64,000 nt of DNA, from positions 335,831-399,830 of the forward strand of contig CAYMNQ010000005.1 of assembly GCA_964391865.1 (NCBI GenBank). Direction: 5' to 3'. Position 1 is the first letter of the stretch. Each line of letters starts with the position of its first letter. Below, piece by piece: positions 56,581 to 64,000 of this stretch. Under the pieces are notes generated by a model. The model saw nothing but the letters and a program-made list of their open reading frames with translations. It was not told the origin of the DNA and did not search any database. A program made the position numbers and the translations under genes. Origin of the DNA: DASZQL01 sp964391865 (GTDB taxonomy: Bacteria > Planctomycetota > Phycisphaerae > Phycisphaerales > UBA1924).

Positions 56581-57287
56581 GAGCGATCTCCTTTTCGAGA
56601 GGCGAGAGACTGAGCTGTGGCTGGCGCGGCACGACCGCGCTCGGCCTTCTCCAACATCATCAACATGCTCAGGCCTGGGTCTTTCGACTCAGACGTCTGG
56701 ATCTGCGACCAATGCCGATGGATGTGTTGCCGCAAGTAGTCCACGACCGAGCCAAGGAGCACCACCGCGAACCGCCTCGAAGATGCCTCGGGTGGGAGTG
56801 AACCGAACGCCATCAGGCGAATGCGATGTCCGTGACGAGTGCGGGCCTGGCCGTCGCGAGCGAGGCGTTGAGCCAGTTCAACCGCGTGAGTCGGATCGCA
56901 GCAACCGAATCGCGTCAGCGCTGCCGCGACTACTCCGGGCTTCGACGCTGCACGGTTGAGCACCGCCCGGCCCTCCTTCACTTCACCGATGATCATGTCG
57001 GGAATTCCGGCCCGGACGTCGAGCGCGGGGTCGGTCTCAATCTCGCACTGCGCCCCGGACCCGTCCGAACCGAGGGATGCGTGAAGTGTGCAGGAATGCG
57101 CAAAGCGGAACGCCAGAATGTCCAGATCGGTCGCGGTCTGGAATTCCCCGTTGTCGGCTACCTCGACAATCGGATACTCGGTGACGGTGAGATAGCCGTT
57201 GACTCGGAGGTAGGCCTGGACGATGGCGACCGCGTTGTCCAAGGTGTTCGGTCCTTTCCGCCGAGGGAGTGATCGTCTCTCAAACAT
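56577..57287 (-). CDS. hypothetical protein with PD-(D/E)XK-like motif
   Basis: 236 aa. Residues 15-110 show the order of a PD-(D/E)XK nuclease core: helix 'TLDNAVAIVQAYLRVNGYLTVTEYPIVEV' (E37), 'ATDLDILAFRF' (D54/D56) and 'PDMIIGEVKEGRA' (E102, K104). The C-terminal part is helical. No named family comes to mind. It heads the long copper series and overlaps the Met-rich gene by ATGA. A DNA nuclease role is an inference from motif order only; its reason for being in a copper operon is unclear. Confidence 0.6.
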   Translation of the reverse strand: MFERRSLPRRKGPNTLDNAVAIVQAYLRVNGYLTVTEYPIVEVADNGEFQTATDLDILAFRFAHSCTLHASLGSDGSGAQCEIETDPALDVRAGIPDMIIGEVKEGRAVLNRAASKPGVVAAALTRFGCCDPTHAVELAQRLARDGQARTRHGHRIRLMAFGSLPPEASSRRFAVVLLGSVVDYLRQHIHRHWSQIQTSESKDPGLSMLMMLEKAERGRAAPATAQSLASRKGDRS

Positions 57288-57498
57288 CCAAAGTAGAGCA
57301 TCTTGGGATGTATACCGTTGACACGCCCCTGAAGTTCACGCCCGGGATTGAAAATGACGACCGGCCTCGCCGCGCGTGGGAGTTGCGGAAGCGCAGTGAG
57401 GCGGAAGAAGCCACCGAGAGAGCTTTGATACGATGACCTCGTCGTACTCGAACCAGCCACGTACCCGCAGTAGCCGCAGCGCCCATCAGGAATCTCCG

Positions 57499-57978
57499 AT
57501 GCTCACCCGACAGGTAGGAGTTGCCGCGATCTGTCTGGGGCTTATCGCCCGGGCCGGAGAAGGCGGGCTTCAGATTCCGCAAATCTCTGAGCGAACCGGG
57601 ATCTCCAAGCCGACGTTGGCCAAGGTGATCCACGCGCTTGCACGCAAGAAGCTCGTCAAGACCCGACGAGGGGTCCGCGGCGGAGTCGAGCTTGCCAAGC
57701 CGGCGGCGAGCATCACGATGTACGACCTGTGCGTGCTCCTCGACGATCCGGTGGTTGAGTGCCGCTGCATGTTCGGGTTCGGCCACTGCACCGCGGACGG
57801 CGCATGTCCGCCCGGGTGCCCGTGCATGGCGATGCACCACAAGCAGATCAAGTTCCTCAAGGGCACGACGATGGCGGACGTCTCGTCGCTGATGCTCTCG
57901 CACCTGTGTCACGACAGCGAGGCGAGAGGGAATCAGCAGAAGGGTCGACCCGGGCGAGCACGTCGAGCAAAGAAGTGA
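57499..57978 (+). CDS. Rrf2-family transcriptional regulator with Cys cluster
   Basis: 159 aa. A winged helix ('LQIPQISERTGISKPTLAKVIHALARKKLVKTRRGVRGGVELAKPAASITMYDLCVLLDD') is typical of Rrf2 proteins. It is followed by six cysteines in 'CRCMFGFGHCTADGACPPGCPC', which could bind Fe-S or copper. The C-terminus is basic. ATG 57499 ('MLTRQVGVAAICLG') matches the family N-terminus and has AGGA 8 nt upstream; ATG 57433 would add 22 residues. It is divergent from the copper series at 57287, so it probably controls it. Confidence 0.85.
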   Translation: MLTRQVGVAAICLGLIARAGEGGLQIPQISERTGISKPTLAKVIHALARKKLVKTRRGVRGGVELAKPAASITMYDLCVLLDDPVVECRCMFGFGHCTADGACPPGCPCMAMHHKQIKFLKGTTMADVSSLMLSHLCHDSEARGNQQKGRPGRARRAKK

Positions 57979-58022
57979 ATCGCCGATGCCGGCTGGCTTC
58001 GCGTGATGCCCGCGAAGTGTAA

Positions 58023-59447
58023 TCATGGCCCACCACCCTCGACTGGATGCGGCGACACCTCGCGCTCGTCAGTTTCGGGGAGCCGACCCCCAACCGTGTA
58101 TTCGAGTTCGATCCGAGCAAGCGCCGCATCGCGCTCCAAGTCGTTGAGTGTGCGGCGGGCGTCGATCAACTCGCGCTGGGCCTCGAGGAGCACGGTGACG
58201 TCCGATTGCCCTGCCTTGAGCGCTGCTTCCGCGAGCGATAAGTTGCGCTCAGAGATCGCGAGCACTGAGGATCGATACTGATCGACGAGTCGCGTGGCGC
58301 TGTCAAGTTCGATCCAAGCCACCCGGGTCTCACGGATGGCTCGCTGGGCTATCGCCTCGTAGACAGCAAGCGCGGCTCGGGCGAGCGACCCGGCCTTGGC
58401 GATCTGGGCTTGATTGGTGTCGAAGATCGGAACACCGATCTCGATGACGGGGCCGATGGACTTCTCGCCGGCCTCCGAGCGCTCGAAGTCAGCCCCGAGC
58501 CCGAAGTCTCTCAATCGGCTCTGCTCCTCGAGCGTTAGATCGATGCGCTGTGCCTCCACAACGGACCGCGCAGCGGCGACGTCCAGGCGCTGCGAACCGG
58601 CGAGCGAGATCACCGCCGACTCGTCGAGGGCGGTGGTCGCGGTCGTCGCCGGACCCATGTCCGCAACCCACTCCGCGCTCTCGCTTGCGAATCCAATGAG
58701 TTCAAGCAGTCGCCGCCGCTCCTTGGCAAGTTCACGAACAACAACGGACCGGTCCGCCTCCGCTTTGGCAAGCTGCTGGCGTGCACGGTTGACATCCAGC
58801 GTCGTCCCTTCGCCGCCCCGCACGCGAGCCTCGAGCGAGTCGATGCTCCGGCGGATCGTGGCGAGGTTTTCGTCCGAAAGCGCGACCGCCCGCTGACCGA
58901 ATCCGATGCGGACGTGCGTGGCTCGCACCTCCGCCACCAGCCGGAGCGCCTGGTCAGACACGTCGAGCACAGTCTGGTTGAGCCGAGCATCGGCGGCCTT
59001 GATCTTGCCGTCCCGCAACCACAGTGCGGTGAACGACTGCACCACCTGCGCCCCGATGAACGTGCCCCCGCTTACTGGATCGAAGGGGAATCGCAACGTC
59101 AGTCCCACGATTGGATTGGGCAACAGGCCCGCCTGCACGAGATCGGCCCGCGACCCCGCGATCAGCTCGACCTGTGACCTGATCGCGCGGTTGTTGCGAA
59201 GCGCCATTGCGAGCGCCAAGTCGGCGGTCAGCGGTGTGCGACCATCCCAAGCGGTCAAGGATGATTCCCACGCTTCATTCCAGTTCACCCTCGCGCCAGA
59301 GCGCTCCGTCACAGTCGAGGCAGCACGGCCTATGTCGGGCGAGGGGTCGAGCGATGCGCAGCCGCCCGCGATCGCGACCAGTGCGAGCGTCGCGGTGGCG
59401 ACTCCGCGAAAGAAGTGATGGGTGACAGACAGAGCAGGGCTGATCAT
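58023..59447 (-). CDS. TolC/CusC-family outer-membrane efflux lipoprotein
   Basis: 474 aa. A signal with lipobox 'AIAGGCASLD' precedes long helical hairpins with the family's duplicated pattern ('TADLALAMALRNNRAIRSQVELIAGSRADLVQAGLLPNPIVGL', 'LAEAALKAGQSDVTVLLEAQRELIDARRTLNDLERDAALARIELEYTVGG'). ATG 59447 has GGAG 9 nt upstream. It ends the second metal series that begins with the RND pump, so it probably serves that pump. It is distinct from the paralogue at 49350. Confidence 0.88.
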   Translation of the reverse strand: MISPALSVTHHFFRGVATATLALVAIAGGCASLDPSPDIGRAASTVTERSGARVNWNEAWESSLTAWDGRTPLTADLALAMALRNNRAIRSQVELIAGSRADLVQAGLLPNPIVGLTLRFPFDPVSGGTFIGAQVVQSFTALWLRDGKIKAADARLNQTVLDVSDQALRLVAEVRATHVRIGFGQRAVALSDENLATIRRSIDSLEARVRGGEGTTLDVNRARQQLAKAEADRSVVVRELAKERRRLLELIGFASESAEWVADMGPATTATTALDESAVISLAGSQRLDVAAARSVVEAQRIDLTLEEQSRLRDFGLGADFERSEAGEKSIGPVIEIGVPIFDTNQAQIAKAGSLARAALAVYEAIAQRAIRETRVAWIELDSATRLVDQYRSSVLAISERNLSLAEAALKAGQSDVTVLLEAQRELIDARRTLNDLERDAALARIELEYTVGGRLPETDEREVSPHPVEGGGP

Positions 59448-59495
59448 GAACGAAGTCTCCGGGGGAGTGGCTGACGAGCAGCGGGGCAGGAACAC

Positions 59496-59834
59496 TCACT
59501 TGGCGGCGCGCGGGACGCACCGGTCGCAGTCCACGCCCTCGGGGGCGCAGGTGGGGCAGCGGACCTTGAGCACGCCGTCCTTCTCGTAGATGGTCATCTC
59601 GTTTTTGCAGTCCTCGCACATGTGCGTGGTCACGGTGCGATTCGTGGCCAGTCCCCCGCGCGGGCCGCCCGCGCTCCGGACCTTGCGGATCTGGTCATAG
59701 CACTTGGTGCAGACCGAAACTTGCCCCGGCTGGGGCGCGGTCATGGTGTGCTTGTCGCGGGCGCAGCCCCCCACGAGGAACACGGAGGTGATGGAGAGAA
59801 TGGACGCCAGGACGACGGGACGTGCGAAAATCAT
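59496..59834 (-). CDS. Cys-rich lipoprotein with zinc-ribbon-like pairs
   Basis: 112 aa. A signal with lipobox 'VFLVGGCARD' is followed by CxxC pairs: 'CTKCYDQIRKV', 'MCEDCKNEMT', 'CPTCAPEGVDCDRC'. This suits a small periplasmic metal-binding protein. AAGGAG lies 8 nt before the ATG. It lies between a TRASH-type protein and the TolC-type gene on one strand. No named family is recognised. Confidence 0.75.
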   Translation of the reverse strand: MIFARPVVLASILSITSVFLVGGCARDKHTMTAPQPGQVSVCTKCYDQIRKVRSAGGPRGGLATNRTVTTHMCEDCKNEMTIYEKDGVLKVRCPTCAPEGVDCDRCVPRAAK

Positions 59835-59942
59835 TAGAGAATCTCCTTAAGGAAACCAGCCTCAGCCTGTCGAACCATTCGACGCGGCTTGGCTCATGCA
59901 ATCGGCCCGCACCGCGTCGACGGGGCGGGACGGGGGATGCGA

Positions 59943-60728
59943 TTACTTGTGGTCCTGGCCAGCGCCGTGACCGTGCTCGGCCTCGGGCGTCGTTGGCGCG
60001 GCACCGCCGGCCTTCTTCTCCGCACGGCTCGACCAGTGCAGGTGTGCGATCTTGGGTGTGCCGCCATCGTCCACGACGACGTAGGTCACGGCGGCGAGAT
60101 ACTTCCTCGGCGCATCGGGGTGGTTGGGATCTGGCACGGTGAACGAACCGATCTGCCGCACGATCGAGGTCGTGCCGAAGTTCTGCACGTCCTCTTTCAC
60201 CATCGTCATCACGAAGCCGGGCATCCCTTTGAGTTCGGGCATGAGGTGGTGGTCGCGGTACGTCTCCCACGTCCCCTCGTCGCTGGCGTTCTCGCTGACC
60301 GTCGAGCGACCCTTGTCGAGGAACAGCGCATTGAGCGCCCCGACATCCGACTTCGCGCACGCGGCGAGGTAGTCGCGGGCGACTTTCAGTGCCGGGTTGC
60401 TGCCGGCGTTGATCGCCGCAACGGCTTCGGGGGCCATCTTGGTCAACATCGCCATCTTCGCCTCGTCGGACTTGCGGTCCCACTTGCGGTCGCAGCCCGG
60501 GCAGCAGAAGCCGATGGTGACCCCTTTGAACTGCCGCGTGGGCGATTCGGCATCTACATCGTTCTCCATGATCGGGCAGAGCTTGTTGACGGGCTTGGGC
60601 GCGGGCTGTGCCTCCGCGGGCGCGGCGGGCGGCTGTGGCTGCGCGGCCCAACCGGCGGCGCTGACGATTCCAGCGCCGAGCACGAGTGCGGCGAGCGAAC
60701 GGATGAACACGGTGGGGGCTTTCTTCAA
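59943..60728 (-). CDS. secreted protein with TRASH/YHS-like Cys motif and an SnoaL-like domain
   Basis: 261 aa. A TTG start at 60728 is chosen because GGAG lies 8 nt upstream and a signal peptide ('KKAPTVFIRSLAALVLGAGIVSAAGWA') follows directly; no in-frame ATG fits. A Pro/Ala linker leads to 'KLCPIMENDV...FKGVTIGFCCPGCDRKWD', a metallochaperone-type TRASH/YHS motif. The rest ('ALKVARDYLAACAKSDVGALNALFLDKG...YRDHHLMPELKG') looks like an NTF2/SnoaL fold. The tail is His-rich. It probably binds copper in the periplasm. Confidence 0.75.
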   Translation of the reverse strand: MKKAPTVFIRSLAALVLGAGIVSAAGWAAQPQPPAAPAEAQPAPKPVNKLCPIMENDVDAESPTRQFKGVTIGFCCPGCDRKWDRKSDEAKMAMLTKMAPEAVAAINAGSNPALKVARDYLAACAKSDVGALNALFLDKGRSTVSENASDEGTWETYRDHHLMPELKGMPGFVMTMVKEDVQNFGTTSIVRQIGSFTVPDPNHPDAPRKYLAAVTYVVVDDGGTPKIAHLHWSSRAEKKAGGAAPTTPEAEHGHGAGQDHK

Positions 60729-60842
60729 GGGTTGGACTCCGGGAAACGTTGAACAGGACTGTTGAACGAACGATGGGCGGCCCATCGGTGTGGGCACACG
60801 GAATGCTGCCGCGCGGGCTCTCGCGTAGCGCGGCAGCGACGA

Positions 60843-62783
60843 TCACTTCTTCACGTACTCGTTGGGATCAAGGACCTCTTTGGGCGAGGTCTTGGCGAGC
60901 AGCACATACTCGTCAATGCACGGGGGGCAGCAGAACTCGTAGGTCTTGCCGCCGATGATCCAGGTGAACTTGGGATTCGCCTTTGTCATCGTGATCGGGC
61001 AGATCTTGTCCCCGGCCTTGGGCTTCATGTCGTGCTTGGCCATCTTTCCCTTGTATTTGTCGCTCGCCGTCATCGAGCCATTGGCCTTGATGTCAGCCTC
61101 GGTGTAGAGGCCGCCGGGCGTCAGGTAGAGCGCACGCTCTTCATCCGCGTCCACGCCCGCGGGCATGTCGTCGTGGCCACCCGCGGGGCCCGAATCAGCG
61201 TGCCCGGCACCCGGCTGAGCGCCGTGCGGCGTCTTGGGCGTGGAGCCTGCGATGGCCGCGACAAGCTTGGCCATCCGCTCTTCGTCCTTCAGCCCATCCC
61301 ACCGCAGGGCGCAGTCACCGTCGCAGAAGCCGACCGTCTGGCCCTTGAAGTCTCTTGTGTAGAAGGCGTTGACCACATCGCCCGTCATCGGGCAGACCTT
61401 GTTGACCGGCGCTGCGCTCACCGGCCCCTTCTCCACACTGAACGTGAAGGGCACGGTGAGGACCCGCTCCGTCTCGGCGGTGCCGACGTTGAACTGACCC
61501 CACGCCTTGTAGGTTCCCGGTTCATTGAAGTAGGCCTCGAAGTCCACCTTCGGCCCGCCCATGCCTTTGCCCGCGTCCGCCGCCTTTGGCGCAGCGCCGC
61601 CGTGCCCCGCGTGCTCGTCTTTCTTCGCGCCCTCACCGTGTCCGCCGTGGGCGTCATGCCCACCACCAGCGCCCGCGCCGTGGCCGTCGCCGTGCTCGCC
61701 GCCCTCGTGGGGATGCGCGTGGACGAACTGCGTTCCGTCCTGGCTGATGATGACCAGGTGACCCATCGCGCCCAGGTACGGGCGTAGCGTGGTCACGGGC
61801 TTGCCGTCCTTGGTGACGGTGAACACCATGTGCGCCACGGCACCGGCCTTGACCGCGCCCCCCGTATCGAGCGCGACCGTGAAGCCGTCGATGGTCTTGG
61901 GTTTGTCGGCATCGACCGTCAGCGGCACCGTGGCCTTGGGCGTGCCGCTCGCCGTCACCTTCACCGGCACGACCTGCTGGGGCGAGCCCTTGGGCGTGAA
62001 GTCGAAGTACAGCGTGTACTCGCCTCCGGCGGGGAAGGTCATGGGCATCGTGAACGCGCCGTCCGCGCGGCGCGTGGGGTGCTCGTGCGCGAACCACGAG
62101 AGATCCTTGCTCACCGCGAGCAGGTGCAACGGCTTCTCGTGGACGATGTCCAGGTCCTTGACGGGCACGCCCTTGGCGTCCTTGAGCGTGAAGATCATGG
62201 CCGCGGCCTTCCCCGCTTCGATTGCCTTCCCACCATCGGCAGCCACCGTGACGCTGTGGGTCGGCGCGGCGGTCTCGTGCCCGCGTCCGTGGTCGTGGCC
62301 GTCCGCCATCGCTGGGGCCAGCGCCGCGACCTTGGCCGCCGCCGCCTTCACGGGCGCGAACGCCGCCTTGCTCTTGGCCGGGTCGCCGGCATCGGCGATG
62401 TTGTGCAAGTTGTCGGCCGCCTCGGCGAGTTCCTTGCTGGCGGCGTTGATCTCCTTGACCTTCTCGCGCGGCACGCCGCTGTCCTTGGCGAGCGCGAGCG
62501 CCCCCAGCGTCTTGGCGAGCGTGGCGACGGCGTTGGCCTTGTCCGACACGCCCGCGATAGAACCGCCCGCCAGGGCCGCATCCATCGCCTTCACATCCGC
62601 GGCGATGCGCTGGGCCGCATCGGCAATCGATCCGGCCTTCGCGACCTCATCGTGCGAGTGGTCGCCGTCCTTGTGGTCGGGCCGATCCCCGTGGCCGTGC
62701 TGCGCGAGGGCGCTCGGTACGGTAGAGAACGCGAAGCCGGAAACCAGGACCAATGTCAGGACCGAGAGACGTGAACGATTCAT
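60843..62783 (-). CDS. large periplasmic His-rich metal-binding protein with two TRASH/YHS-like motifs
   Basis: 646 aa. A signal peptide is present ('LVLVSGFAFSTVPSALAQ'). A His/Asp run follows ('HGHGDRPDHKDGDHSHDE'), then a helical region and beta-rich domains ('HEKPLHLLAVSKDLSWFAHEHPTRRADGAFTM'). A second His/Gly-rich stretch comes next. The C-terminus has two motifs, 'NKVCPMTGDVVNAFYTRDFKGQTVGFCDGDCALRW' and 'DKICPITMTKANPKFTWIIGGKTYEFCCPPCIDEY'. It probably captures copper for the adjacent RND pump, whose gene ends 4 bp inside this start (ATGA). AAGGAG lies 8 nt upstream. Confidence 0.8.
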   Translation of the reverse strand: MNRSRLSVLTLVLVSGFAFSTVPSALAQHGHGDRPDHKDGDHSHDEVAKAGSIADAAQRIAADVKAMDAALAGGSIAGVSDKANAVATLAKTLGALALAKDSGVPREKVKEINAASKELAEAADNLHNIADAGDPAKSKAAFAPVKAAAAKVAALAPAMADGHDHGRGHETAAPTHSVTVAADGGKAIEAGKAAAMIFTLKDAKGVPVKDLDIVHEKPLHLLAVSKDLSWFAHEHPTRRADGAFTMPMTFPAGGEYTLYFDFTPKGSPQQVVPVKVTASGTPKATVPLTVDADKPKTIDGFTVALDTGGAVKAGAVAHMVFTVTKDGKPVTTLRPYLGAMGHLVIISQDGTQFVHAHPHEGGEHGDGHGAGAGGGHDAHGGHGEGAKKDEHAGHGGAAPKAADAGKGMGGPKVDFEAYFNEPGTYKAWGQFNVGTAETERVLTVPFTFSVEKGPVSAAPVNKVCPMTGDVVNAFYTRDFKGQTVGFCDGDCALRWDGLKDEERMAKLVAAIAGSTPKTPHGAQPGAGHADSGPAGGHDDMPAGVDADEERALYLTPGGLYTEADIKANGSMTASDKYKGKMAKHDMKPKAGDKICPITMTKANPKFTWIIGGKTYEFCCPPCIDEYVLLAKTSPKEVLDPNEYVKK

Positions 62784-64000
62784 GAATGAGCTCCTTGATC
62801 TGAGGCCGATGGGCGGCCGGTTTCGGGTGATGCAGAGGCGGACGCGTTGCCACAATCGCTCGCCTCCGCTGACACGGAAATGGTGGGTTTGGCTTGACTG
62901 TCGGTTGAGACCTGCACGGGGTGGCTCGGCGCGTGTTCCCCGTGCTTCTCGGCGTGTTCCCGTGCCAGCCGCTCGGCGGCTGATCTCCCGAAGCGGTAGA
63001 AGACCGCCGGGGTGACGAAGAAGTCGAGCAGCGTGCTGGTGATGAGGCCGCCGAGGATGACCACCGCGACCGGGTAGAGGATCTCCTTGCCCGGCTCGCC
63101 TTTGCTGAGTACCAGCGGGATCAGGCCCAGACCCGCCGTGACGGCGGTCATGAGGACCGGCGCGACGCGCTCCTGGCTACCTCGGATGATGAGTTCCTTG
63201 CTCCATGGGCGGCGCTCCTCGGTCATGAGGTGGATGTAATGGCTGACCATCAGCACGCCGTTGCGGGTGGCGATGCCTGTTAGCGAGATGAAACCCACCA
63301 GCGAAGCGACGCTGAAGGTCTCGCGGGCCAGCGCCAGCGCTGCGACGCTGCCTAGGAACGCAAACGGAACGTTGAGCATGATCTGCGCTGCCACCATGCC
63401 CGAGCGGTAGTGCGTGAAGAGGATGACGAAGATGGCGATAAGCGAGCCCGCGCCCAGCGCCAGGAGCAGGCGGGTGGACTCCCGCTGCGCCTCGTACAGG
63501 CCGCCGTACTGGATCGCGTACCCCTGCGGCAACTGGATGTCCATCGCGATGGACTTCTTGATCTCTTCGACCGTCGAGCCCAGATCGCGCCCCCGGACGT
63601 TGGCGGAGACGACGATGCGGCGACGGAGGCTCTCGCGCTGGACCTCGTTGGGGCCGAGCTTCTCGACGATCTCGGCGACGTCCTGCACGAGTACGATCGC
63701 GCCGGTCGGGGAGACCAGGCGCACCAGGCCCAGCGCGGTCGGATCGGTGCGGTGGTGGTCGTCCAAGGTCAGCGTGATATCAAAGACCCTCAGGCCGTCG
63801 AGCACCTGGCCCAAGACCTTGCCCTTGGTGGCCGTCTCCATCGCGTCGGTCAGGGTCGCCGGGGTAAAGCCCACGCGGGCCGCGGCCTTGCGGTTGACGC
63901 TGATGTGGAGCTGCGGGATCAGCACCTGCTGCTCAACCTGCAGGTCGGCGACGCCGGGGATGCCTTCCATCGCGGCCTTGGTCTGCTCCGCGAGCGTGCG
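62780..64000 (-). CDS. heavy-metal RND efflux transporter, CusA/CzcA family (C-terminal part, cut by window end)
   Basis: The visible 407 codons cover the second half of an HME-RND pump: 'IPGVADLQVEQQVLIPQLHISVNRKAAARVGF', 'VANVRGRDL'-type porter segment ('IVVSANVRGRDLGSTVEEI'), then 'GGLYEAQRESTRLLL', helices such as 'MLNVPFAFLGSVAALAL', 'GFISLTGIATRNGVLMVSHYIH' and 'ILGGLITSTLLDFFVTPAVFYRFGR'. It exports Cu(I)/Ag(I) or Zn/Co/Cd; neighbours favour copper. A Ser/Glu-rich tail overlaps the next gene by ATGA. The N-terminal half, with the proton-relay residues, lies beyond the window. Confidence 0.94.
   Translation of the reverse strand, partial: RTLAEQTKAAMEGIPGVADLQVEQQVLIPQLHISVNRKAAARVGFTPATLTDAMETATKGKVLGQVLDGLRVFDITLTLDDHHRTDPTALGLVRLVSPTGAIVLVQDVAEIVEKLGPNEVQRESLRRRIVVSANVRGRDLGSTVEEIKKSIAMDIQLPQGYAIQYGGLYEAQRESTRLLLALGAGSLIAIFVILFTHYRSGMVAAQIMLNVPFAFLGSVAALALARETFSVASLVGFISLTGIATRNGVLMVSHYIHLMTEERRPWSKELIIRGSQERVAPVLMTAVTAGLGLIPLVLSKGEPGKEILYPVAVVILGGLITSTLLDFFVTPAVFYRFGRSAAERLAREHAEKHGEHAPSHPVQVSTDSQAKPTISVSAEASDCGNASASASPETGRPSASDQGAHS

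Overview
The window is GC-rich chromosomal DNA of a Gram-negative bacterium. Outer-membrane porins, TolC-type efflux proteins and lipoproteins point to a diderm. Two small membrane proteins ending in a 'CPDCGYDL...CPECG.PWP' zinc ribbon, an STN-domain secreted protein, and many short-period word repeats suggest a planctomycete, probably of the Phycisphaerae. This placement is an inference from style; no marker gene was searched.

Positions 1-31304 are mostly core genome. They hold gltX and the start of glnS, a C4-dicarboxylate/aspartate block (fumC, an OprB-like porin, aspA, a Dcu-type transporter), and the rplK-rplA-rplJ-rplL operon with a promoter and a terminator. A secreted sorbosone-dehydrogenase-like protein, an alpha/beta-hydrolase lipoprotein, a methyltransferase and two paralogous zinc-ribbon membrane proteins follow. 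Then come thrS, nrdR, a coiled-coil zinc-ribbon protein, cdsA, two secreted proteins, a nucleosidase-nadD-rimO operon and tRNA-Glu. thrS is preceded by a 20-codon leader ORF with eight Thr codons, seven in a row, and then a terminator hairpin. This looks like a classical transcription attenuator.

Positions 31305 to about 43200 look like an integrated element next to tRNA-Glu. It holds a large serine recombinase, a three-gene operon with 4-bp overlaps (DUF2130 nuclease-like protein, OLD-family ATPase/TOPRIM nuclease, UvrD-like helicase; Gabija-like with an extra nuclease), large and small terminase subunits, and a ParB-domain DNA methyltransferase. No capsid, portal or tail gene is present. 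A HARE-HTH protein lies just beyond.

Positions 44399-64000 form a copper/silver resistance island. One long minus-strand series runs from 57287 to 44399. It encodes a PD-(D/E)XK-like protein, a Met-rich periplasmic protein, a Cys-modified CBM48-like protein, small membrane peptides, a ferredoxin reductase-ferredoxin fusion, a b-type cytochrome-like protein, a heptahaem cytochrome c, DUF1622, an outer-membrane efflux lipoprotein, a multicopper oxidase, an HMA chaperone, a CsoR-type repressor with a CsoR-box-like operator, and CopA. An Rrf2-type regulator is divergent. A second minus-strand series (64000-58023) encodes a CusA/CzcA-type RND pump (cut by the window end), two periplasmic proteins with TRASH/YHS-like Cys motifs, a Cys-rich lipoprotein and a second TolC-type lipoprotein. 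Together these would export, oxidise, sequester and sense Cu(I)/Ag(I). The electron-transfer genes in the middle are an unusual addition.
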